64,000 nt of DNA from Streptomyces sp. FIT100 (GTDB lineage Bacteria; Actinomycetota; Actinomycetes; Streptomycetales; Streptomycetaceae): the NCBI RefSeq assembly GCF_024584805.1, contig NZ_CP075715.1, positions 7,411,526 through 7,475,525 of the forward strand. Direction: 5' to 3'. Both the position numbers and the translations under genes were made by a program. Within the stretch, counting starts at the first letter, position 1; each line of letters opens with the position of its first letter. Shown here in pieces: positions 9,530 to 17,565 of this stretch. Under the pieces are notes generated by a model. The model made no database searches and was not told the origin of the DNA. It saw only the letters and a list, made by a program, of their open reading frames with translations.

Positions 9530-9999
9530 GCAGGGGCTCCAAGCCGCACGGATCTGTGTGGTGACGTCAGGTGCTCGAGTGATGCTGGTTTGCACCATTT
9601 TATGGCGATGTGAGTTCCTCACTGTACGGGGCTTCGCCCGGCCCCGTTCCAGCACCGGACAGTGACGCCCTGTAGTCGTTGCGGCGGCATTGCAAGGTCG
9701 TGAAGCGGGCCGGGCGCAGCTTGACCGGTCATCCGGAGCCCGGCCATGCTGCTGGACATGACCGCGATGGCCTTCCTCGTACCGCGGCTCCACGGCGCCC
9801 CGGGGTGTACCGCCCCGGCCGCGTGTCCCCGCCGCTGACCGCAGCGTCTCCGCGCTGACGGCAGCGCTTCCCTGCCGCCCGCAGTGTCCTCGCCTCGCCC
9901 CGGACCCGGCGTCTTCGCCGACACCCCCCGCCGCCCGCACGCCGGCGCGCCTGCCGATGCCTCGGCGCGCCACCAGAGCCCCAGTGAAGGGACCGATCC
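9530..9999. other. 470-bp divergent intergenic region (SpoIIE gene / TauD gene)
   Basis: This carries the promoters of both divergent genes. The 9590-9620 part is AT-richer (CACCATTTTATGGCGATG), consistent with a promoter for the phosphatase. The only coding candidate is the short leader-like ORF at 9746-9838. No other RNA or repeat was seen. Confidence 0.6.
9746..9838 (+). CDS. Possible 30-residue leader peptide with two Cys codons
   Basis: ATG 9746 is preceded by CCGGAG with a 7-base spacer and opens a 30-codon frame ending at TGA 9836. Near its end the peptide reads LVPRLHGAPGCTAPAACPRR. Both cysteines use TGT, which is rare in this GC-rich genome. Streptomyces sulfur-metabolism genes are often preceded by short annotated leader peptides with a similar Arg/His-then-Cys layout. 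The gene downstream, 161 bp away, is a TauD-type dioxygenase, which fits. The frame is short, and the match to the known leader motif is partial, so this could be chance. Confidence 0.4.
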   Translation: MLLDMTAMAFLVPRLHGAPGCTAPAACPRR

Positions 10000-10989
10000 A
10001 TGACGTCCACCGCGCCCCTCGCCGAGACCGCCGAGACCGCCGAGATCGCCGACACCGCCGCGCCCACCGTCCAGAAGACCGGCGGCCGCATCGGCGCCGT
10101 CGTCTCCGGAGTCCGTCTCGGCGGAGACCTGGACAAGGCCTCCGTCGCTGCCGTCCGCAACGCGGTCCTCGCCCACAAGGTGGTCTTCTTCCGCGACCAG
10201 CACCATCTCGACGCCGGGACCCATGAGGCGTTCGGCAGGCTGCTCGGCGAGCTCGTCGCGCACCCCACCGTGCCGTCGGTCGACGGCCGCTACGCCCTCG
10301 GCATCGACAACGAGCACGGCGGCCGGGCCAACCAGTGGCACACGGACGTCACCTTCGTGCCCGCGTACCCGGCCTTCTCCATCCTGCGCGCCGAGGTCGT
10401 ACCGCCCTACGGTGGCAACACCCTCTGGGCCAGCACAGCCGCCGCCTACGCCGGGCTCCCCGCGCCGCTGCGGGTCCTGGCCGACAGTCTGCGGGGCGTC
10501 CACACCAACGCCTACGACTACGCGGCCGTGCGCCCGGACGCCCCCTCCGCGGCGCTGGAGCAGCACCGCAGGGTCTTCACGTCCACCACGTTCCGCACCG
10601 AGCACCCGGTGGTGCGCGTGCACCCCGAGACCGGCGAACGCACCCTGGTCCTCGGCAACTTCCTCCAGAAGCTCAGCGGTCTGAGCGGACGCGACTCCCG
10701 GGCGCTGATCGACCTGTTCCAGTCGCACGTCGAGCGCCCGGAGAACACGGTGCGCTGGCAGTGGCGCGCGGGCGACGTCGCCGTCTGGGACAACCGCGCC
10801 ACCCAGCACTACGGCGTGGACGACTCCGACGACCACGAGCGCACGCTGCGCCGCGTCACCGTCGACGGCGACGTGCCCGTCGGGGTCGACGGACGCCGTT
10901 CGGTGCTGCTCTCCCCGGAGTCGGTGCCCGAGCCGGCGTACGGGATCGCCTCGGGGGCCTCCACCGACGGCGTACTCGCACAGACCTGA
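10000..10989 (+). CDS. TauD/TfdA-family Fe(II)/2-oxoglutarate dioxygenase
   Basis: A 329-residue cytoplasmic dioxygenase of the taurine/alkylsulfatase type. It would use Fe(II), O2 and 2-oxoglutarate to oxidise a sulfonate, sulfate ester or related small acid. The facial triad is visible: His114 and Asp116 in QWHTDVTF, and His270 in ATQHYGVDD. Arg281 or a neighbour in HERTLRR serves as the 2-oxoglutarate anchor. The first 25 residues are a low-complexity AET repeat. ATG 10000 follows AGTGAAGGGACCGATCC. It stands alone with a terminator behind it and a possible Cys-rich leader ahead, suggesting a role in sulfur scavenging. The exact substrate cannot be read from sequence. Confidence 0.88.
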   Translation: MTSTAPLAETAETAEIADTAAPTVQKTGGRIGAVVSGVRLGGDLDKASVAAVRNAVLAHKVVFFRDQHHLDAGTHEAFGRLLGELVAHPTVPSVDGRYALGIDNEHGGRANQWHTDVTFVPAYPAFSILRAEVVPPYGGNTLWASTAAAYAGLPAPLRVLADSLRGVHTNAYDYAAVRPDAPSAALEQHRRVFTSTTFRTEHPVVRVHPETGERTLVLGNFLQKLSGLSGRDSRALIDLFQSHVERPENTVRWQWRAGDVAVWDNRATQHYGVDDSDDHERTLRRVTVDGDVPVGVDGRRSVLLSPESVPEPAYGIASGASTDGVLAQT

Positions 10990-11023
10990 GGCGGAGGCCC
11001 CCGCACTGCTCCAGGGCCGCGCG

Positions 11024-11051
11024 GGCCGCCGCCCCGAAGTGGGCGGCGGCC
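11024..11051 (+). terminator. Hairpin terminator after the TauD-type gene
   Basis: Perfect 11-bp stem GGCCGCCGCCC / GGGCGGCGGCC with loop CGAAGT, 34 bp after the stop codon. Confidence 0.7.
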
Positions 11052-11070
11052 GTCCGATGGCGGACGCGGC

Positions 11071-11238
11071 TCACGCCGGAACGCGGCCGTGCAGCACGGT
11101 GACCGCCTTGCGGGCGGACGTGAACGCCCCGTGCTGACAGGCGTCGGTGGGGCTGAGGTGGTCGCCGGCGAAGTAGACGCGTCCCGCCGCCCGGTTGAGC
11201 GGGGCGAACACCGGCGCGTCCGGCGGTGTAGGGGGCAT
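11071..11238 (-). pseudogene. C-terminal remnant of a flavin amine oxidase
   Basis: About 56 codons remain, ending at TGA 11071. The readable segment GRVYFAGDHLSPTDACQHGA followed by FTSARKAV is the conserved FAD-binding C-terminus of flavin monoamine oxidases, where the usual pattern is YFAGE(H/A)...G..GAI.SG. The remaining 400 or so residues of the family are absent: upstream is an inverted repeat and then the NlpC/P60 gene. The fragment cannot fold or bind FAD alone. I read it as the stump left by a deletion. It could in principle start at ATG 11238 and be translated as a small peptide. Confidence 0.7.
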
Positions 11239-11276
11239 TCGCACCAGTGGCCCCCCGTGACGGCCACTGGTGCGAA
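11238..11276. terminator. Strong hairpin with 15-bp perfect stem
   Basis: Arms TTCGCACCAGTGGCC (11238-11252) and GGCCACTGGTGCGAA (11262-11276) enclose a 9-base loop. It sits downstream of the NlpC/P60 stop (11301, minus strand) and abuts the amine-oxidase remnant. It probably terminates the peptidase transcript and marks the deletion junction. Confidence 0.65.
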
Positions 11277-11300
11277 CGGCGCGCGGCGCCGGACCCTGCC

Positions 11301-12179
11301 TCAGAACGTGCAGGTGGGCACGGACTCCAGCCACGCGGGTCCCTGGATGTAGATGTTGGTGACCCAGGCCCGGTAGTCGGGCAGATAGGACCAGGCGTCG
11401 TTGGTGTAGCCGTCGGAGATGACGGGCTCCGCGTGCTTCTGGCACTGGACGCGGACGGTCGTCGGCCCGGGGAAGGCGTAGACGCGGGCCGCCGCGGTCG
11501 ACGGCCGGTCCTTGGTCCAGACGCCGGAGCCCCACGTCCGGAAGACGTGCCCCTGCACCGGTCCGGTGTCGACCCGGACCGCACCGTGGTAACTGCCGGT
11601 CAGCCGGACGTCGCTGACCATGAGCCGGGTGCCGGACTGCCGGGCCTCGACCATCTTGCCCGCACCGAGGTAGATGGCGATGTGATGGAGCTTCTGGGAG
11701 GTGCCCCAGACCAGCAGGTCGCCGGGGAGCAGCGGGGCCAGGCCCTGGGCCGCGGTGAAGCGTTCGGCGGCCCGGTGCGTGTAGTACTGGGCGCTGGCCA
11801 CCCCGTTGAGCAGGTCCGAGCCGGTGGCCTGGGCGTACGCATAGCGCACCAGCCCCGAGCAGTCGAAGCCGAGCCGTTCGGGATCGTGCTCGCTGGCCGG
11901 GTCGCTGGGGTCCACCTGCCCGTACGTGGCACCGGGCTGCGGGCCGTGACCGCCGCCCCAGGTGTACCAGACGCCCGCCGCCACCTGAGCGCAGGCGGCC
12001 GCGATCGCCCGTTCCGCCGCCGCGGAGGCGCCCGGCGCCAGCGCGGCGCACTCGCCGCGGCCGGCTGCTGCGGGAACCGCCCGCGCGGCGGGCCCCGTTG
12101 CCACTGCCGCCCCGGGAATCCAGAGCAGGCAGGCGAGTAATCCGATGAGTGTGCCGATGAGTCCGGTCCGGCGAAGCAT
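11301..12179 (-). CDS. Secreted NlpC/P60 (C40) peptidoglycan endopeptidase
   Basis: A 292-residue exported cell-wall hydrolase that would cut peptide cross-links. A signal peptide (MLRRTG, then LIGTLIGLLACLLW) precedes the mature region. The catalytic Cys107 is in GFDCSGLVRYAY and the His is in LHHIAIYLG (about 166). LLPGDLLVWG between them is typical of the family. The C-terminal 90 residues (beta-rich, ending in Cys-Thr-Phe) are an extra module not typical of the minimal domain. I choose ATG 12179, which has GGGGGTCC upstream and begins at the signal peptide. The frame runs on upstream into a Thr-rich microsatellite-encoded stretch that I treat as non-coding. A strong hairpin follows the stop. 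Confidence 0.87.
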   Translation of the reverse strand: MLRRTGLIGTLIGLLACLLWIPGAAVATGPAARAVPAAAGRGECAALAPGASAAAERAIAAACAQVAAGVWYTWGGGHGPQPGATYGQVDPSDPASEHDPERLGFDCSGLVRYAYAQATGSDLLNGVASAQYYTHRAAERFTAAQGLAPLLPGDLLVWGTSQKLHHIAIYLGAGKMVEARQSGTRLMVSDVRLTGSYHGAVRVDTGPVQGHVFRTWGSGVWTKDRPSTAAARVYAFPGPTTVRVQCQKHAEPVISDGYTNDAWSYLPDYRAWVTNIYIQGPAWLESVPTCTF

Positions 12180-12204
12180 GCGAGGACCCCCGTCTCCCGT
12201 TGCC

Positions 12205-12236
<32 letters not shown>

Positions 12237-12404
12237 GATGGTGGTGGCGGTCGTAGTCGTCGTGGTCGGTGTCGAGTTCGACGTCGGGAGCAGCCTGCGG
12301 GCCGGGCCGGTCACGCGTCCAGCGCCATGCGTCACCCCGTGCGAACGGGCAACGGGAAACCCCCTGGGAAACCCCCTGCCGGGCAGCGCGTCCGCCCGGC
12401 AGGG

Positions 12405-15400
12405 TCAGGGGCTGCCGCAGCCGGTGCCGCCCGAGAGGGGCACGCCGGGCATGAGCACCGCCCGCTCCTTCGGGGCGATGCCGTCGCGCAGCCGGCAGAT
12501 CTCCGTCAGCCGGGCCGCGACGTCCAGGTCCCACAGCCGCACGGTGCCGTCGTTGCTGCTGCTGGCCACCGTCCACCCGCCGGGGGCGAACGCGACGCCC
12601 CACACCGCGTTCGTATGGCCCGTCAGCGCGGCCGACAGCCGCCGCCCGGCCACGTCCCACAGCCGCACCGTACGGTCGTTGCCGCTGCTCGCCAGCGTCC
12701 GGCCGTCGGGCGAGAAGGCGATGCCCCGCACGGAGCCGGTGTGGCCCGTCAGCGCCGCCACGAAGCGGTGCCGACGGGCGTCCCACAGGCGCACGGTCCC
12801 GTCGTTGCCGCTGCTGGCGACCAGCCGGCCGTCCGGGCCGAAGGCCACACCCCGTACCGCGCCGGTGTGGCCGGTGAGCGCGGCAGCCGGCCGGCGCCGG
12901 GCCACGTCCCACAGCCGCACGGTCAGATCGTCACCGGCGCTCGCCAGTGTGCGCCCGTCGGGGCTGAAGGCGACGTCGTTGACGAAGTCCGTGTGGCCCG
13001 TGAGGGTGGCGAGCGGGCGGCGCGCGGCCGTGTCCCACAGCCGGATCGTGCCGTCAGAGCCCGCGGACGCGAGCGTGTGCCCGTCGGGGGCGAAGGCCAC
13101 CGAGAACACGTCCCCGGTATGGCCGGTGAGGCCGCCGAGCGGGCGGCGCGCGGCCGTGTCCCACAACCGGATCGTGCCGTCGGAGCCCGCCGACGCCAGC
13201 ATCCGCCCGCCGGGCGCGAACGCCACGGAGAACACCGCCTCGCGGTGCCCCCTGAACGTCGCCAGCACCCGGCGCCGCGCCACGTCCCACAGCCGCACCG
13301 TGTGCGCGGCGTCGGCGGTGGCGAGCAGCCTCCCGTCCGGGCTGAACGCGGCCCGCCAGACCTCGGTGAACGGACGCGACGCCAGCACCCGGCCGCGCAG
13401 GTCCCACAGCACCACGGACTGGTCGAACCCGGCCGTCGCCAGCACCGTCCCGCCGGAGTCCACCGCGACCCCCAGCACATAGTCGGTGTGCCCGGTGAGC
13501 GTGCCCGTCGGCCGGCCGCTGCGCACGTCCCACAGCCGGGTCGTACCGTCGCCGCCCGCGCTGACGACCGTCGTGCCGTCCGGTGTGTACGCGACCGCGT
13601 TGACGTCGTCGCTGTGCCCGGTCAGCGCGGCCGTCGTCCGGCGGCCCGCCATGTCCCACAGGCGTACGGTCCGGTCGACGCCCCCGGTGGCGAGCGACCG
13701 GCCGTCCGGGGCGAACGCCGCCCCCAGCACCTCGTCGGTGTGCCCTCTGAGCACGGCGAGCGGCCGCGCGCGCACCGGGTCCCACAGCCGTACGGTCCGG
13801 TCGGAGCCCGCGGAGACCAGGGTCCGGCCGTCCGGCGCGTACGCCAGGGCGTTGACCCTGCCCGTGTGTCCGGTGAGGGTCGCGAGGGCCCGGCCGGCGC
13901 GGGTCGTGTCCCACAACTGGACCGTTCCGTCGGCGGCCGCGACGGCGAGCCGGCCGCCGCCGCGCGGGTCGAAGGAGACCGCCCGGGCGCCCTTCGTGCG
14001 GGCGGGAAGCACCGCCGCCGTGCGGCGGCCGACGGTGCTCCACAGCCGCACCGGCCCGTCCGTGGAGGTCGCCGCGAGCGTGCGGCCGTCGGGGCTGAAG
14101 GCGACCGCGCGCACCCGTCCGGGGACCCGGAACGTGCCGATCGTCCGGCGGTCGGCCACGCGCCGCAGGGTCACCGTGCCATCGGAACTGGCCGTCGCCA
14201 GCGACCGGTTCCCCGGCGCGAAGGCCACCGCGTTGACCGGCCCGCCGTGCCCGCCGAGCCGGGCCGAGAACGCCTGGGACTGGGTGCTCAGCAGGGCCCC
14301 GCGCGCCTCGGCCGTGGCCTGGGCGCGGTACGCCTCCTCGGCGAGCAGCATCGACGCCTCGGGCCGGCCCGCGGCCAGGGACGTGGACCGTACGGCCAGC
14401 GCCTGCGAACGGGCGACGCGCTCCTGCTGGAGCGCGCCCGAACGCTGCTGGTAGGCCAAAGCGCCGGCGGTCACGGCGAGCACCAGCAGCACGACGAGCG
14501 TGGCCAGCATCCGCTGCCGGAGCCGGACCTGACGCCGCGCCTGCCTCGCCCGGCCGTCCTCCTCGGCACGGCTCGCCCGCAGGAACTCCTCCTCCCGCGG
14601 GCTCAGCCGGCTCCCGCCGTCCAGTTCCTCGGCCCAGGAGCGGGCGGTGTCCAGCCGCGTCCCCCGGTAGAGCACGGACGGATCCCGGCCCTCGCGCTCC
14701 CACTCGGCGGCGGCGTGCGCCAGTTGCTGGTGGATCAGCAGTCCGGTCCGGTCCGCGTGGATCCAGCCGTGCAGCCGGGGCCAGGCGTGCAGCAGGGCCT
14801 CGTGGGTGATCTCCACCGTGTCGCTGTCCATGGTGATCAGCCGGGCCCGTACGAAGGCGTCGAGCGCGGCGGCGGCGCCGTCCGCGCCGGCCAGCTGCTC
14901 CAGCAGGGCGGTCCGGCTCATCCGGCGCCGGGTCGCCGCGGTGCCGTCGGCGACATGGACGAGGCGCACCAGGATGCGGCGGATCGTGAGCTGTTCGGCC
15001 GGATACAGCCGGGCGAAGACGGTCTCCGCCGTCCGCGCGATGGCCCCGCGGATTCCGCCCGTGCGTTCGTAGCCCGCGACGGTCAGTGTGGCCCCCTCGC
15101 GCTGCTGCCAGGTGGCCAGCAGCGCGTGGGACAGCAGCGGCAGCGCACCGGACGGCGTCACGTCGGACCCGCTCCCCGGCGTCCCCGTGCCCGTGCCCGT
15201 CACCGTCCCAGGCCCAGTCCCCGTGCCCGTTGCCGTGCCCGTCTCCGTTCCCGTACCGGCCCCCGGCCCCGTGTCGTCCCGCAGCCCCGCGTCCCGCAGC
15301 AGCAGGGGGAGCAGGCCCGGTTCGAGCGTGACACCGGCGAGCTCGGCCGGACGCGTGATCGCCTCCCGCAGCTCGGCCACGGACATCGGGGGCAGGACGA

Positions 15401-16385
15401 ACAGCCCGTCGGTGAAGACCGGGGCCAGCTCGGGGAGGTCCAGACAGCTCCCGGAGAAGTCCGCCCGTACGCCGAGCACCACGACGGCCGGATCGTGCCC
15501 GGTCACCGCAGGCCGGGACGAGGCCAGCGCGGACAGCACACGGACGAAGGCGCGGCGCTCGTCCTCGTCCGGGCAGAGCGTGAACAGCTCCTCGAACTGG
15601 TCGACGAGCAGCACCGGCCGGACGGGCGGAGGCTGCTCCCTGCCGCCCGGGCACGCTCCGGCGCCGTCCGCCCGGCCGCGGACCGCTGCGAGCAGCGTCT
15701 GCGGCCGGGCCCGTAACTCCCGTGCGGTGATGCCGAGATCGCTGCCGAGCGCCTTCGCGGTGGACTCCAGCAGCTCCTCCAGCGGATGTGCCGTCGGCGT
15801 CAGCGTCACCACCGGCCAGCCGTCGGCGCCCGGCATCGGGAAGCCGCCGCGACGCCGGAGGGCCGCCACGAGACCGGCGTTGAGCAGGGACGACTTACCG
15901 GCGCCCGACGGGGCGACCAGCAGCAGCGGTCCGCTCCCGATCCGTTCGAAGACCCGCTCGACCAGCGCGGCCGTCGCACGCTCCCGGCCGAAGAACCACC
16001 CGGCGTCCTGCGAGGTGAAGGCGGGCAGCCCCCGGTACGGGCACGCCCCGTCGGACTGCGGCCCCGGCGCGCCGGGATCGGAGCCGGCACCGCCGCAGTC
16101 CGGCGCGGCGCCCTCCGGCAGCAGCCGGAGCAGCTCGCCCTCGGCCCCGAGGATCTGGTCGCAACGGCTCGCGACATCCGCGGTCGCGCGCTTCGCACCG
16201 GTTTCGATCTTGCTCAGATAGCCCTTGCTGTAGTGCGTCCGGCGTGCCAGATCGGCCAGTGACAGACCGCGCTGCTGCCGCAGCCGTCTCAGCTGCGCGG
16301 GAAAGGCTGACGCCGCCCGCTCGGCCGACGCGGTCCGGTCGTGGTCCTCGTGTCCGTGGTGCTGCTCCCGCAAGACATCCCCCAT
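12405..16385 (-). CDS. XRE-HTH / STAND NTPase / TM / 14-blade WD40 membrane protein
   Basis: A 1326-residue signal-transducing STAND-type protein. Residues about 30-85 are an XRE helix-turn-helix (QLRRLRQQRGLSLADLARRT, then YSKGYLSKIE). An nSTAND1-like NTPase follows, with Walker A APSGAGKSSLL (about 157) and Walker B VLLVDQFEELF (about 256). A Gly/Thr-only linker at about 373-405 is coded by a short-period DNA repeat. A single transmembrane helix (MLATLVVLLVLAVTAGALAY) lies near 622-643. From about 711 to the end I count 14 WD40 repeats, i.e. two seven-bladed propellers. Blades 9 and 10 are nearly identical, suggesting recent duplication or conversion. The family is common in Streptomyces but its ligand and output are unknown. 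STAND proteins elsewhere sense invaders or stress and oligomerise on ATP binding. Confidence 0.9.
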   Translation of the reverse strand: MGDVLREQHHGHEDHDRTASAERAASAFPAQLRRLRQQRGLSLADLARRTHYSKGYLSKIETGAKRATADVASRCDQILGAEGELLRLLPEGAAPDCGGAGSDPGAPGPQSDGACPYRGLPAFTSQDAGWFFGRERATAALVERVFERIGSGPLLLVAPSGAGKSSLLNAGLVAALRRRGGFPMPGADGWPVVTLTPTAHPLEELLESTAKALGSDLGITARELRARPQTLLAAVRGRADGAGACPGGREQPPPVRPVLLVDQFEELFTLCPDEDERRAFVRVLSALASSRPAVTGHDPAVVVLGVRADFSGSCLDLPELAPVFTDGLFVLPPMSVAELREAITRPAELAGVTLEPGLLPLLLRDAGLRDDTGPGAGTGTETGTATGTGTGPGTVTGTGTGTPGSGSDVTPSGALPLLSHALLATWQQREGATLTVAGYERTGGIRGAIARTAETVFARLYPAEQLTIRRILVRLVHVADGTAATRRRMSRTALLEQLAGADGAAAALDAFVRARLITMDSDTVEITHEALLHAWPRLHGWIHADRTGLLIHQQLAHAAAEWEREGRDPSVLYRGTRLDTARSWAEELDGGSRLSPREEEFLRASRAEEDGRARQARRQVRLRQRMLATLVVLLVLAVTAGALAYQQRSGALQQERVARSQALAVRSTSLAAGRPEASMLLAEEAYRAQATAEARGALLSTQSQAFSARLGGHGGPVNAVAFAPGNRSLATASSDGTVTLRRVADRRTIGTFRVPGRVRAVAFSPDGRTLAATSTDGPVRLWSTVGRRTAAVLPARTKGARAVSFDPRGGGRLAVAAADGTVQLWDTTRAGRALATLTGHTGRVNALAYAPDGRTLVSAGSDRTVRLWDPVRARPLAVLRGHTDEVLGAAFAPDGRSLATGGVDRTVRLWDMAGRRTTAALTGHSDDVNAVAYTPDGTTVVSAGGDGTTRLWDVRSGRPTGTLTGHTDYVLGVAVDSGGTVLATAGFDQSVVLWDLRGRVLASRPFTEVWRAAFSPDGRLLATADAAHTVRLWDVARRRVLATFRGHREAVFSVAFAPGGRMLASAGSDGTIRLWDTAARRPLGGLTGHTGDVFSVAFAPDGHTLASAGSDGTIRLWDTAARRPLATLTGHTDFVNDVAFSPDGRTLASAGDDLTVRLWDVARRRPAAALTGHTGAVRGVAFGPDGRLVASSGNDGTVRLWDARRHRFVAALTGHTGSVRGIAFSPDGRTLASSGNDRTVRLWDVAGRRLSAALTGHTNAVWGVAFAPGGWTVASSSNDGTVRLWDLDVAARLTEICRLRDGIAPKERAVLMPGVPLSGGTGCGSP

Positions 16386-16480
16386 GGCAAAGTGCGCCCA
16401 GGCCGTACGACGGCCGTTTTCCAGGCTACTTCGGGGGGAGGACGGGTCGGCGAACCTTTCACCCGGTGTGACGAAAACAG

Positions 16481-16519
16481 GAAGTTTCCGGAACCGCCGG
16501 GCGGCGGCTCCGGAACTTC
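16481..16519 (-). terminator. Imperfect hairpin after the I36-type inhibitor gene
   Basis: GAAGTTTCCGGAACCGCC pairs imperfectly with the complement of GGCTCCGGAACTTC. It lies 22 bp downstream of the TAA at 16542 on the minus strand. Confidence 0.5.
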
Positions 16520-16541
16520 ACGGCAGGACGCGGGTCGCGGG

Positions 16542-16913
16542 TTACGGCCGGTTGAGGCGGATCGAGTTGATCGGCGTCATGTCCTTGTCGATGGACCAGC
16601 CGCCCCCGGGCAGGTAGCCCTCGCACCCCGTGCCGTTGTACCCGGTGCAGGTCTGCATGGTTGCACCGCCGGTCTGGTTGTTGAGGATGCGGTGCACCCC
16701 GTACATGTTGCTGAGGTTGTGGTAGCCGTAGGTGTAGTACTTGTGCGACGGCTGGTCGTTGTTCCACCCCGCGTTCTCCGGGTAGATGCACACGTAGCCG
16801 TCCGGGCAGCCGTGGTAGGCGGCGGCACCGGCCTGGGCCTGGGTCGCGCCGGCCACCGTCACCGCGCCGGCGGCGAGCACGAGCGCCGCGGCGGTCGTCA
16901 TCATGTTGCGCAT
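16542..16913 (-). CDS. Secreted peptidase inhibitor family I36-type protein
   Basis: A 123-residue exported small protein. The signal peptide MRNMMTTAAALVLAAGAVTV ends with an AQA-G site near residue 28. The mature domain starts with CPDGYVCIYPENAGWN and carries four cysteines able to form two disulfides, a pattern typical of I36 (SMI-type) metalloprotease inhibitors and their large Streptomyces paralogue family. GGGWSIDKDMTPINSIRLN at the end fits that fold. Many family members have no tested inhibitor activity. It is transcribed alone, with a hairpin downstream. Confidence 0.75.
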   Translation of the reverse strand: MRNMMTTAAALVLAAGAVTVAGATQAQAGAAAYHGCPDGYVCIYPENAGWNNDQPSHKYYTYGYHNLSNMYGVHRILNNQTGGATMQTCTGYNGTGCEGYLPGGGWSIDKDMTPINSIRLNRP

Positions 16914-17101
16914 GGAAATCCCCCATGTGGTCTGTCTGGTCGGGCTGACGCTTCTCAGCCTGACCGCGCCGCCCGCCCGGGTCGACGGGTTTCCTGTTGC
17001 CCGTCGGGCCCTCGGCGGGGAAACCGACCGTGACCAGGGAGGTCAGCGCCACGGGGGCAACTGCGGGGGAGGGCCGTACGAGTCGGGCGGTACGGGGCGG
17101 G

Positions 17102-17488
17102 TCACATGAGCCCGACGCCGCGCGGCGGTACGAAGAGGTGGTAGGCACGGTGCTCGTTCGCCGCCTCCTCGGTGCCCCGCCACAGCTCGGAATCCGCCCG
17201 CCGGGCGAGGCTGCCGCGGTGCTCCGAGCACCGCGGGCAGGCCGGGTCCCAGTCCGGCAGCAGCTCGGTGTGGGCGGTCCCGATGTGATGGCCGAGGCGG
17301 ATCTGCGCACCCACCCTGCTGTCGAACGGGTCCCAGTCCACTCCGCGTTCCCCGGTGAGCCAGAGCTCGTCCGTGACGGCCTGGATCTGCTTCATCGACT
17401 CGTAGAGGCGGACGCAGTCGTTGCAGGCGAACATCCAGGCCGGCGGCAGCGGCCACAGATCGGCGGGGTCGATGTCGTCGGCGCTCAT
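17102..17488 (-). CDS. Conserved hypothetical protein with two Cys pairs
   Basis: A 128-residue soluble protein I do not recognise. ATG 17488 starts MSADDIDPADLWPLPPAWMF. Two Cys pairs (ACNDCVRLY at about 22-25 and ACPRCSEH at about 84-87) could bind one zinc ion. There is no signal peptide or membrane segment. The amphipathic, acidic composition and the HHIGTAH segment give no catalytic clue. It lies downstream of the aldo/keto reductase gene on the same strand, 77 bp away. It could be cotranscribed with the fucose genes or be independent. Confidence 0.65.
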   Translation of the reverse strand: MSADDIDPADLWPLPPAWMFACNDCVRLYESMKQIQAVTDELWLTGERGVDWDPFDSRVGAQIRLGHHIGTAHTELLPDWDPACPRCSEHRGSLARRADSELWRGTEEAANEHRAYHLFVPPRGVGLM

Positions 17489-17565
17489 GCGCGTCACCGT
17501 AGTGGCCGCCGGTGACGGGGACAGCCGATTGGCCGAACTCGCCGCGGCGGCCGGAGCATTGCTCC

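Noticed and set aside
12327..15716. 1129-codon plus-strand frame opposite the WD40 gene
   Set aside because: Arg/Pro/Ala-rich antisense shadow with periodic repeats that mirror the WD40 blades; no family motif.
12405..16385. A complete antiphage defence island around the STAND-WD40 gene
   Set aside because: Neighbours are an NlpC/P60 peptidase and an I36-type inhibitor, with no restriction, CRISPR or other defence genes; only the single gene is suggestive.
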